Assembly: GCF_011045125.1 (NCBI RefSeq)
Contig: NZ_JAAKZF010000009.1
Coordinates: 62,001 to 126,000 of the forward strand
Reading direction: 5' to 3'
DNA length: 64,000 nucleotides
Source of the DNA: Allomesorhizobium camelthorni
GTDB lineage: Bacteria; Pseudomonadota; Alphaproteobacteria; Rhizobiales; Rhizobiaceae
In this document: piece after piece, positions 16,594 to 24,698 of the stretch
Position numbering within the stretch: the stretch's first letter is position 1
Layout: every line of letters begins with the position of its first letter
Made by a program: the position numbers and the translations under genes
Notes under the pieces: model-generated
Told to the model about the DNA's origin: nothing
Databases searched by the model: none
The model's input: only the letters and a program-made list of their open reading frames with translations

Positions 16594-18969
16594 TCAATCC
16601 CCATAGGGCACCCAGACGTTCTTCACCTCGACAGCCCGCCTCAGAAACGCCTCGCCCCCCACGAGATCGGACGTCCAATCGACCGAGCGGCCATTACTGG
16701 TCCAGACCCGCTTGAGATTGCCGATCGATTCGGCCTCGGCCGACTTGCAGACATCGGAATCGGCGACGATCCACAGCCCGTCGACATCGTCGTGCCTGGC
16801 CAGCACGCCGGCCAGTTCGGCGGTCTTGCCGGTGACGATATTGATCGCGCCGGCCGGCACGTCAGAATATTCGATGACCTGATAGAGGTCGGCCGCCAGC
16901 AGCGGATATTTCTGGCTCGGCACAGCGACCACCGTGTTGCCCATGGCGAGCGCGGGCGCGATCAGCGAAATCAGGCCGAGCAGCGGTGCATCGTCGGCGG
17001 CCACGATGCCGATCACGCCGACCGGCTCATGCACCGCCAGTGTCACCGCGCGGGCCGGCGGCGCATGCACCCGGCCTTCGAACTTGTCGGCCATGCCGGC
17101 GAACGAGAAAAGCCGCTCGATCGACAGCTCCACTTCTTCGCGTGCGGCCTTGGCGCTCGCGCCGGTAAGTTGCACCAGCCGGGCGGCAAACTCATCGGCG
17201 CGGCCGGAGAGATTTTCAGCCAGGAAGTAGAGCACCTGACTGCGGTTATAGCCGGTCGCTTCGCCCCAGGCTTTCGCTCCACGCGCGGCCGAAACCGCGT
17301 CGCGGATATCCTTGCGGTTGCCGAGGCCGACTTCGCCGGCGAGCTTTCCCTTCCGGTCGGCGACGGCCAGCGAATAATTGCCGTCGGGCCGAACCTGCTT
17401 GCCTCCGATGAACAGCTTTGCCGTGCGGTCGATGCCGAGACTTTCGCCATCCGCGCGCTCCGCTACTTTCGCCTCGGCGGCGGGCTTGATCGGCGCGCCG
17501 AGCGGCAGCTTGGCCATCAGATATTCGTGCATGCCTTCGCGCCCGCCCTCGCGTCCAAAGCCGCTCTCGCGATAACCGCCAAAGCCGCAGGCGGCGTCGA
17601 ACATATTGGTGCCGTTGATCCAGACGACGCCGGCCTTGAGCTGCGGCGCCGCGTGCAAAGCGAGATTGATGTTCTCACTCCAAACAGAGGCTGCAAGGCC
17701 GTAGCGCGTGTTGTTGGCGAGTTCGACCGCCTCTTCGGTGGTGCGGAAGGTCATCGCCGCAAGCACCGGGCCGAACACTTCCTCCTGCGCCAGTATATTG
17801 GCCGGCGCGACGCCGGTGGCGAGCGTTGGCAGGTGGAAAAACCCGGTCGAAGGCAGCGCGCAGTCCGGCTGCCAGCATTCCGCGCCTTGGCTGGCGCCCT
17901 GGGCGACCAGGCCGCGCACCCGGTCGAGCTGCGTCCTGTCGACGAGCGGGCCGATGTCGGTGTTCTTGTCGAGCGGGCTGCCGAGCCGCAGCCGGGCCAT
18001 GCGCGTCTTGACCTTGGCGATAAAGGCTTCGGCGACGCCCTCCTGCACCAGCAGCCGCGAGCCGGCGCAGCAAACCTGCCCCTGGTTGAACCAGATGCCG
18101 TCGACCAGGCCTTCGACCGCGCTGTCGAGGTCGGCGTCCTCGAAGACTATGAAGGCCGACTTGCCGCCGAGCTCCAGCGAAATCTTCTTGCCCGAACCAG
18201 CGGTCGCCTTCCGTATGATCTTTCCGACCTCGGACGAGCCGGTGAAGGCAATCTTCTGCACGCCGGGATGGTTGACGATTGCAGCGCCTGCATCCGGTCC
18301 GCCCGGCAATATGTTGACGACGCCCTTCGGCACGCCGGCGCGCTCGCAGATTTCGGCGAACAATATGGCCGTCAGCGGGGTGAATTCGGCCGGCTTCAGC
18401 ACGACAGTACAGCCGGCCGCCAGCGCCGGCGCGATCTTCCAGGCGAGCATCAGCAGCGGGAAATTCCACGGGATGATCTGGCCGACGACGCCGACCGGTT
18501 TATGACCGGGAAATTCCTTATCCAGCGACTGCGCCCAGCCTGCATGGTGGATGAAATGGCGGATCGCCAGCGGTACGTCGATGTCGCGGCTTTCGCGGAT
18601 CGGCTTGCCGTTGTCGATCGATTCCAGCACGGCGAACAGGCGCTGATGGCGCTGCATAGCGCGGCCGATGGCGTAAAGCACCTTGGCTCGCGTGTAGCCG
18701 GAACTGGCGCTCCATTTCGGCAGCGCCTTTGCAGCGGCCCCAACCGACGCGTCAACGTCGGCGTCGCCCGCATCGGACACCTTGGCCAGCAGCTTGCCGG
18801 TCGCGGGGTCGTTCGTGTCGAACGTCTTGCCGCCGGCAGGCGCTTTCCATTCGCCGCCGATGAACAGCGACTTGGAGAAATCCCTGGCTGCCAGCCAGGC
18901 GTCCGCCTCATTGCGGGACTCCGGCGCGGGGGCGTAATCCATCGCGTGGTAGCGTTCGAGGATGTTCAT
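16594..18969 (-). CDS. Aldehyde dehydrogenase with two ALDH domains, second one degenerate
   Basis: A 791-residue protein. Residues 1-500 form a complete NAD-dependent aldehyde dehydrogenase, with the catalytic Glu in LELGGKSAFIVFEDAD and catalytic Cys in WFNQGQVCCAGSRLLV. Residues 510-791 repeat the start of an ALDH fold (RKDIRDAVSAARGAKAW) but lack a recognisable Glu motif and catalytic Cys loop. The second half is therefore probably structural or a partner-binding domain. It lies downstream of deoC on the same strand and most likely oxidises the acetaldehyde released by that aldolase. Start is ATG 18969 with GGGAG seven bases upstream. Confidence 0.88.
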   Translation of the reverse strand: MNILERYHAMDYAPAPESRNEADAWLAARDFSKSLFIGGEWKAPAGGKTFDTNDPATGKLLAKVSDAGDADVDASVGAAAKALPKWSASSGYTRAKVLYAIGRAMQRHQRLFAVLESIDNGKPIRESRDIDVPLAIRHFIHHAGWAQSLDKEFPGHKPVGVVGQIIPWNFPLLMLAWKIAPALAAGCTVVLKPAEFTPLTAILFAEICERAGVPKGVVNILPGGPDAGAAIVNHPGVQKIAFTGSSEVGKIIRKATAGSGKKISLELGGKSAFIVFEDADLDSAVEGLVDGIWFNQGQVCCAGSRLLVQEGVAEAFIAKVKTRMARLRLGSPLDKNTDIGPLVDRTQLDRVRGLVAQGASQGAECWQPDCALPSTGFFHLPTLATGVAPANILAQEEVFGPVLAAMTFRTTEEAVELANNTRYGLAASVWSENINLALHAAPQLKAGVVWINGTNMFDAACGFGGYRESGFGREGGREGMHEYLMAKLPLGAPIKPAAEAKVAERADGESLGIDRTAKLFIGGKQVRPDGNYSLAVADRKGKLAGEVGLGNRKDIRDAVSAARGAKAWGEATGYNRSQVLYFLAENLSGRADEFAARLVQLTGASAKAAREEVELSIERLFSFAGMADKFEGRVHAPPARAVTLAVHEPVGVIGIVAADDAPLLGLISLIAPALAMGNTVVAVPSQKYPLLAADLYQVIEYSDVPAGAINIVTGKTAELAGVLARHDDVDGLWIVADSDVCKSAEAESIGNLKRVWTSNGRSVDWTSDLVGGEAFLRRAVEVKNVWVPYGD

Positions 18970-19011
18970 GATGGGTCTCCCGTGCTTTGGTGACGGAGAG
19001 TTATTTGGGAC

Positions 19012-19171
19012 CGACCCCCCACTGTCCTGCCGGACATCTCCCCCTCAAGGGGGGAGATCGGCCGTCGCATCGGCTTTCGCCAATCGCCAACGTCGCAGAA
19101 GAAGCGGTGAGACAGAAGCTGCCAATCTCCCCCCTTGAGGGGGAGATGTCCGGCAGGACAGAGGGGGGTCG
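19012..19171. repeat. Long inverted-repeat element (family B) between deoC and the aldehyde dehydrogenase gene
   Basis: Arms of 47 bases at 19012-19058 and 19125-19171 match in 46 positions when one is inverted. The core is CATCTCCCCCTCAAGG. A 66-base loop lies between. On the leftward transcript it would form a very stable stem between deoC and the dehydrogenase gene. Confidence 0.85.
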
Positions 19172-19202
19172 TTTCAATCATAAGAACCAAGCCGGACCGC
19201 CA

Positions 19203-20249
19203 TCAAGCCATTGCATGTCTGTGATTGGCCGAATAGCGGCCGGTCAGATGATGCTCGAGTTGCCGCTCTATATCGGTGAGCAGGCTCGACGCGCCGAAGC
19301 GGAAAAGCTCCGGCTCCAGCCAGGGCCGACCGAGTTCTTCCTTCATCAGCACCAGCCAGTCGAGCGAGGCCTTCGCGGTCGAAATGCCGCCGGCGGGCTT
19401 AAAGCCGATCAGATAACCGGTGTGCTCGAAATAGGCGCGGATGGAGCGGACCATAGCGAGCCCCACCGGCAACGTGGCGTTGACGCTCTCCTTGCCCGTC
19501 GAGGTCTTCACGAAATCGGCGCCGGCCATCATCGCCACCATAGACGCCAGCATGACGTTGCGCAGGGTTGCAAGGTCGCCTGTGCCGAGGATCACCTTCA
19601 GATGCGCTTCGCCGCAGGCGGCGCGGAACGCGACGATCTCGTCATAGAGCTCCTGCCACTTGGCGCCGAACACCAGGCCGCGCGGAATGACGACATCGAT
19701 CTCGTCTGCGCCGTCGGCCACGGACGCCTCGATTTCCTGGATACGTGTCCTGAGAGGCGCCAGCCCGTGCGGGAAAGATGTCGAGACCGCCGCGACATGG
19801 ATGCCGGTGCCCTTAACAGCCTCCGCAGTTGTTGCGACGAACGGATGATAGACGCATACCGCCGCCGGCCGGATTTTTTCGTCTCCAAGGCCCAGCCCCT
19901 CGATGATGTCGGCCCGCAGCGGGTTGATCGCCTTGGCGCACAAGCGGCGCACGCGCTCGTCGGTGTCGTTGGAGTTCAGCGTCGTCAGATCCATCAGCGA
20001 GATTGATCGCAGCAGCCACGCCGCTTGGTTATCAGCCTTGATCGAGCGCCGTTTGGTCAGGCTGGCGACGCGGCGCTCCAGCGCCGAGCGGTTGACGTTT
20101 CGCATCGATTCCAGGAAACCGAGATCGAGTTTCATGCCGGGATTGCGGGCAATGCCATGCGCCTCGATCGGCGCGTTGGCCGCCACGCGCACGGGCAGCG
20201 CCGTTACCGACGGAGCCTCCGTCTTCAAATCCGCCGCAGCCTTGGTCAT
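19203..20249 (-). CDS. deoC: Deoxyribose-phosphate aldolase
   Basis: A 348-residue class I aldolase that splits 2-deoxyribose-5-phosphate into glyceraldehyde-3-phosphate and acetaldehyde. The Schiff-base lysine lies in DFVKTSTGKESVN, the second active-site lysine in IGFKPAGGISTA, and the acidic residue in ADEIDVVIPRG. The length, about 90 residues more than E. coli DeoC, fits the long subfamily found in rhizobia and animals. Start is ATG 20249. It is transcribed ahead of the double aldehyde dehydrogenase, which can remove the acetaldehyde product. Confidence 0.93.
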   Translation of the reverse strand: MTKAAADLKTEAPSVTALPVRVAANAPIEAHGIARNPGMKLDLGFLESMRNVNRSALERRVASLTKRRSIKADNQAAWLLRSISLMDLTTLNSNDTDERVRRLCAKAINPLRADIIEGLGLGDEKIRPAAVCVYHPFVATTAEAVKGTGIHVAAVSTSFPHGLAPLRTRIQEIEASVADGADEIDVVIPRGLVFGAKWQELYDEIVAFRAACGEAHLKVILGTGDLATLRNVMLASMVAMMAGADFVKTSTGKESVNATLPVGLAMVRSIRAYFEHTGYLIGFKPAGGISTAKASLDWLVLMKEELGRPWLEPELFRFGASSLLTDIERQLEHHLTGRYSANHRHAMA

Positions 20250-20344
20250 GTGCCTGTCCTCGCGATCCCGGCCGGAGCCGCCCCTGTTCTACCCGCCATC
20301 GTGGGCCGATATCAAGGAGAGGAATTGCGGTGCTGTCCGCAGCA

Positions 20345-20412
20345 TTGCCGCTTATCCCTTCTCCCCGTCTCTACACGGGGAGAAGGTGCCGGCAGGCGGA
20401 TGAGGGGCGGCA
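20345..20412. repeat. Palindromic intergenic repeat (family A), terminator-like
   Basis: A perfect 11-base stem, CCTTCTCCCCG at 20357-20367 and CGGGGAGAAGG at 20376-20386, lies between the WYL-like gene and deoC on the leftward strand. It is a shorter copy of the family at 8264. Confidence 0.7.
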
Positions 20413-20435
20413 CTAACCTTGGAAATTGCGAAGGG

Positions 20436-20723
20436 CTAAACCTGGCAGATGATCCGCGCAAAGAACCGGTCGCGCCGGTTGTATTCCGGCCTGAAGCCCG
20501 AGAACTTCTGGTCCATGACCTTCAGCGATGTCGCCCCCTCGATCGGGAAGGTGCGGAACCCGACGCCGCTGCCGCCCGCCGTCTGCACGGCCGAAAGCAC
20601 CAGTTCGCCATGCTCGTCATAGCCCAGGATGAACGGCTCCGCGATCCGGGCTTCGGATTTATAGGTGAAGGAGAGCAGGCACCGTTCGTTGATGGCCCGG
20701 CAAATTACGTCGACGACAGCCAT
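20436..20723 (-). CDS. Small WYL-like domain protein of unknown function
   Basis: A 95-residue protein with no helix-turn-helix. The pattern INERCLLSFTYKSEARIAEP followed by GYDEHGELVLSAVQ resembles the start of a WYL sensor domain, which binds nucleotides or nucleic acid in larger regulators. It ends in the charged stretch PEYNRRDRFFARIICQV. Start is ATG 20723, six bases after GGAGGGAG; ATG 20741 overlaps that site and is rejected. It lies between DoxX and deoC on the same strand. Function is unknown and the WYL call rests on pattern only. Confidence 0.6.
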   Translation of the reverse strand: MAVVDVICRAINERCLLSFTYKSEARIAEPFILGYDEHGELVLSAVQTAGGSGVGFRTFPIEGATSLKVMDQKFSGFRPEYNRRDRFFARIICQV

Positions 20724-20774
20724 TGCGTGCTCCCTCCTCATCAGCGGAAGCTAGATATAAGGCGGACGGTTCGG

Positions 20775-21185
20775 CTATCTAGCGGTGGCCACAGCGCGTC
20801 GCGCCGAATCGACGCTCCAAGCGCCCGACCCGGCGACGAACAGATAAAGATAGATAAAGCAGTACAGGACGGCCGCGTCGCCCATATTGTTGACGGGGAA
20901 GAAATTCTGCGGTGCGTGCGCCATGAAATAGGCGACGGCCATGAAGCCGGACAGGATGAACGCCACCGGCCGCGTCAGGAAGCCGATCAGGATCAGAAAT
21001 CCGCCGAACGCCTCCAATATGCCGGTGACCAGCGTCAAGCCGTCCAATCCGCCGGCTCCCCCATCCATCGTGGACGGCGGGAATCCGATCAACTTCTGCG
21101 TGCCGTGCTCGATGAACAGCAACGCCGTCATGATGCGCAGCACCGCGAGCGCCTGTGGCTGATAGCGGGAAAGACTGTCAAGCAT
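20775..21185 (-). CDS. DoxX-family membrane protein
   Basis: A 136-residue inner-membrane protein with four predicted spans. Family hallmarks are LRIMTALLFIEHGTQKLIGFP in the first span and GILEAFGGFLILIGFLTRPVA in the second, followed by PQNFFPVNNMGDAAVLYC. DoxX-like proteins are linked to thiol and redox balance, but this member's activity is unknown. Start is ATG 21185 with AAAGGAGG upstream. It follows the ferredoxin-NADP reductase gene on the same strand by 98 bases. Confidence 0.85.
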   Translation of the reverse strand: MLDSLSRYQPQALAVLRIMTALLFIEHGTQKLIGFPPSTMDGGAGGLDGLTLVTGILEAFGGFLILIGFLTRPVAFILSGFMAVAYFMAHAPQNFFPVNNMGDAAVLYCFIYLYLFVAGSGAWSVDSARRAVATAR

Positions 21186-21283
21186 TGCAGGTCGCCTCCT
21201 TTGGAACCCGCGGGTCAGCCCACCGCACTCACCCGGACGAGGCGATATATGGCAAGGTTCCCGGGAAAGGACAGGTCGGCAAG

Positions 21284-22111
21284 TCAGCCGACGAACGCGC
21301 GCTCGACGACGAAGCTGTTGGGATGGCTAAGCGAGCCTTCGACGAAGCCGAGGCTTTCGACCAGTTCCTTGACGTCCTTCAGCATGTGCATGGAGCCGCA
21401 GATCATGACCCGGTCGGTCTCGGGATCGAGTTCTTCGATGCCGAGGTCGGCGTAGAATTTGCCCGAGCCGATCAGCGCGGTGATCCGGCCCATGAAGTCG
21501 GACGGCTCACGCGTCGTCGTCGAATAGAGCGTGACGCGGCCGGCGGTGAGTTCGCCGATCAGCGGATCGTTTTCAAGCTCGTCGTAGAGTTCCCGGCCGT
21601 AGGCGAGTTCGGCGATGTCGCGGCAGGTGTGGGTGAGGATGACCTCGTCGAATTTTTCGTAGGTCTCGGGATCGCGCAGCAGGCTGGCGAAAGGCGCGAT
21701 GCCGGTGCCGGTCGAGATCATGAACAGCCGCTTGGCCGGCGTCAGCGCGTCGACCACCAGCGTGCCGGTCGACTTCTGGCGCATCAGCACCGTATCACCG
21801 GGCTGGATCTTCTGCAGTTCGGAAGTCAGCGGGCCGTCTGGCACCTTGATCGAGAAGAATTCCAGTTCCTCGTCCCAGTTCGGGCTGGCCACAGAATAGG
21901 CGCGGAACACCGGCTTCTCGGCGTTGGGTAGGCCGATCATCACGAACTCGCCGGAGCGGAAGCGCAGCGACTGCGGGCGTGTGATGCGGAACGAGAACAG
22001 CCGGTCGGTATAGTGCTTCACCGAGACCACGGTTTCGGCATAGACATTGGCCGGGATCGGAAAGCCGAGCGGCTTTGCCTCGTTGATGTTCAGGGCTGCT
22101 GCAGTATTCAT
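21284..22111 (-). CDS. fpr: Ferredoxin-NADP reductase
   Basis: A 275-residue FAD enzyme that moves electrons between NADPH and ferredoxin or flavodoxin. The FAD motif is FRAYSVASPNWDEELEF, the NADP motif is FMISTGTGIAPFASLLRDP, and the C-terminal domain has VMICGSMHMLKDV. It ends in VERAFVG, the short C-terminal tail usual for the bacterial (FpR) class. Start is ATG 22111, where homology begins, although the frame is open further upstream. It faces away from the hyuA gene. Confidence 0.93.
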   Translation of the reverse strand: MNTAAALNINEAKPLGFPIPANVYAETVVSVKHYTDRLFSFRITRPQSLRFRSGEFVMIGLPNAEKPVFRAYSVASPNWDEELEFFSIKVPDGPLTSELQKIQPGDTVLMRQKSTGTLVVDALTPAKRLFMISTGTGIAPFASLLRDPETYEKFDEVILTHTCRDIAELAYGRELYDELENDPLIGELTAGRVTLYSTTTREPSDFMGRITALIGSGKFYADLGIEELDPETDRVMICGSMHMLKDVKELVESLGFVEGSLSHPNSFVVERAFVG

Positions 22112-22315
22112 GAACCCAAGCCTTTGTCTTGACGGCAAATTTCTGCCGCTGCGCCGACATGCCTTTCGGCCGGGGCGCCGCCAAAAATCCCGAAGCGGGA
22201 AACTCTTGTCTAGCAAACTTATTAGTGTACAAACGATATTCAGGTCAAGATAGCGGCGGGAAACACTCTTCCAAACTGCGCCGCATCCTTAGTCCGGGCA
22301 TTTCGGGTTTGGCGC

Positions 22316-24385
22316 ATGGCTGAGAATTTTCCGGCAAACGCGGGCAATGTCGTCGCCGGCATCGATGTCGGCGGCACCTTCACCGACCTTCTGCTGATCG
22401 ACGGGCGTGGCAGCGGCAGGGTCCATATCGCCAAGACGCCGACCACCGTCGACAACCAGGCTTTTGGCGTGGTGGCGGCACTTGCCGATACCGGATTTCC
22501 GGTCGCAGACATCGACCTCATCGTGCACGGCACGACGACCACCACCAACGCCGTTCTCGAGCGCCGGCTGGCCAAAACCGGCATGATAACCACCCGCGGC
22601 TTTCGCGACGTGATTGAGCTCGGCCGCCGCACCCGGCCGCAGGCCTACGGCATGACAGGCACCTTCGTTCCCGTCATCCCGCGCAATCTCAGGCTTGAGG
22701 TCTCGGAACGCGTCGAGGCGTCCGGCGCTGTGCGCGTTCCGCTCGACGAGGAGGAGATGCGGGCGGCCGTCTCGGCGCTGCTGGCAGCCGGCTGCGAATC
22801 CCTCGTCATCCATTTTCTGCACTCCTACGCCAATCCCGAACATGAGCGGCGGGCGGCCGAGATTGCCGCCGAGCTTTGGCCGAACGGCTACATCACCGCC
22901 GGGCACTCGCTGCTTTCGGAAGCGCGCGAATTCGAGCGCGGCGTCACCGCCGCTGTCAACGCCTCGGTGCAGCCGATCCTGGAGCGCTATGTGGACCGGC
23001 TGCGGCGCGAGCTGGAAGCGCGTGGTTACGCCCGCGACTTCCTCATCATGAACGGCAATGGCGGCATGATCTCGGCGCGCTTCGTCACGCAGGAATCGGC
23101 CAAGACGGTGATGTCCGGCCCGGCCTCCGGCGTCATCGCGGCCGCCTATACCGGCAGGCGCGCCGGCTACGAAAACCTCGTCACCTACGACATGGGCGGC
23201 ACCTCGACCGACGTCGCGCTGATCCAGGACGCCGAGCCGGCGGTCTCGAACGAGACCGAAATCGAATATGCTATGCCGATCCACGTGCCGATGGTCGCCG
23301 TCCACACGGTCGGCGCCGGCGGCGGCTCGATCGCGCGCGTCGACGCCTCGGGCCTGATCCAGATCGGCCCGGAAAGCGCCGGCGCCAATCCCGGCCCGAT
23401 CTGCTATGGCCGCGGCGGAACCGGACCGACGGTCACCGACGCCAATTTGGTGCTCGGGCGGCTCAATCCGAAAAAACTGCTCGCCGTCGACAATCCGGTG
23501 ACCGCTGACCATGTCCGCGCGATCTTCGAGGAAAAGATCGGCGCGCCGACGGGGCTTTCCGGCATCGAGGCGGCGGGCGCGGTGCTGCGTCTCGGCAACA
23601 TAAAAATGGCCGGCGCGATCCGCATGGTGTCGGTATCGCGCGGCCACGATCCGCGCGACTTCGCGCTGTTCGCCTTCGGCGGCGCGGGGCCGCTGCATGC
23701 GACTGCGCTGGCCCGCGAACTCGGCCTGCCGAAAGTGCTGGTGCCGGCGCGGCCCGGCATCACCAACGCGCTCGGCTGCGTCGTCGCCGACCTGCGCCAC
23801 GATTTTGTCAACACGATCAACCAGCCGGTGGCCACCGTCGACGAAGCGCGTATCCGGGAGACACTGGAGCGGCATCGGGCCGAGGGGGCCGCGCTTATCG
23901 CCAAAGAAGCGGTGCAGCCGGAAACGATCCGGTACAGCCATTCGGCCGACATGCAGTTTGTCGGCCAGACCCACATCTTGAACGTGCCGCTGCCCGCGGT
24001 CGATGTCGGCCGCGACCTGCTGCAGCGCCTGTTCGAAGAGGCCTATTTCGCACGCTTCAAAGTCGAGCTGCCGGAAATCCGTGCCAATCTGGTCAACCTC
24101 AACACCTCGGTCATCGGTATGCGCCCGGCGGTTGATCTATCCCGGCTGATCGACCCGGACGGACGCAGCGACATGCTGAACGGCGCGCTCAGCGAGATAC
24201 GGCCGGTCTGGTACGATGGAAGTTGGCACGACACTCCGGTCTATGCCCGCGAAAAGCTGCCGCTCGACGCGGTGATCCAAGGGCCGGCGATCCTCGAACA
24301 GATGGACGCAACAACGGTGCTGGAACCCGGCGACTGGGCCATGACCGACGCGGATGGGAATATTGTTATCGAGGTGGGGAGATGA
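22316..24385 (+). CDS. Hydantoinase/oxoprolinase subunit A (HyuA family)
   Basis: A 689-residue ATP-using subunit of the N-methylhydantoinase / 5-oxoprolinase family. The N-terminal ASKHA motif GIDVGGTFTDLLLIDG and central YDMGGTSTDVALI mark the two nucleotide-binding halves. The linker HTVGAGGGSIARVDASG is also typical. With HyuB it forms a complex that opens cyclic amides or carboxylates ketones at the cost of ATP. Start is ATG 22316 with a weak ribosome site. A 313-base gap with an inverted repeat separates it from hyuB. The substrate is not predictable. Confidence 0.9.
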   Translation: MAENFPANAGNVVAGIDVGGTFTDLLLIDGRGSGRVHIAKTPTTVDNQAFGVVAALADTGFPVADIDLIVHGTTTTTNAVLERRLAKTGMITTRGFRDVIELGRRTRPQAYGMTGTFVPVIPRNLRLEVSERVEASGAVRVPLDEEEMRAAVSALLAAGCESLVIHFLHSYANPEHERRAAEIAAELWPNGYITAGHSLLSEAREFERGVTAAVNASVQPILERYVDRLRRELEARGYARDFLIMNGNGGMISARFVTQESAKTVMSGPASGVIAAAYTGRRAGYENLVTYDMGGTSTDVALIQDAEPAVSNETEIEYAMPIHVPMVAVHTVGAGGGSIARVDASGLIQIGPESAGANPGPICYGRGGTGPTVTDANLVLGRLNPKKLLAVDNPVTADHVRAIFEEKIGAPTGLSGIEAAGAVLRLGNIKMAGAIRMVSVSRGHDPRDFALFAFGGAGPLHATALARELGLPKVLVPARPGITNALGCVVADLRHDFVNTINQPVATVDEARIRETLERHRAEGAALIAKEAVQPETIRYSHSADMQFVGQTHILNVPLPAVDVGRDLLQRLFEEAYFARFKVELPEIRANLVNLNTSVIGMRPAVDLSRLIDPDGRSDMLNGALSEIRPVWYDGSWHDTPVYAREKLPLDAVIQGPAILEQMDATTVLEPGDWAMTDADGNIVIEVGR

Positions 24386-24442
24386 GCGGGTTCTCCCTCC
24401 GACCTGGTGCTCACCGGTACCGGCCCTGGTGTCTTCAAATCC

Positions 24443-24626
24443 GAGGCGTGGATTTCCGACACTCTCCGCTCCCTTCGGTCGCTCACGAGGTCGAGAATGA
24501 CGAATTGCATTTTTGCCCTCGCTCAATCTTCCGCGTGGATGATTTGCGTAAGCCGTCCAAAAAATCCGTCATTCCCGGCCTCGTGAGCGACCGAAGGGAG
24601 CGGAGAGTGTCGGGAATCCATGCCTC
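24443..24626. repeat. Inverted-repeat element (family C) between hyuA and hyuB
   Basis: Arms of 59 bases at 24443-24501 and 24568-24626 are inverted near-copies (core GACACTCTCCGCTCCCTTCG). It takes up most of the 313-base gap, which has no other feature apart from the hyuB ribosome site (GGAG, 24688-24691). A perfect relative is at 28308-28505. Confidence 0.8.
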
Positions 24627-24698
24627 GACCAGGATGAAACCAGAGTCGGTGAATAGGACCATTTCACTGCTACTCAGAGGTTCCGCCGGAGCCAACCC

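Noticed and set aside
16792-18993. Open frame of 733 codons on the plus strand
   Set aside because: Antisense to the aldehyde dehydrogenase; composition is that of a shadow frame.
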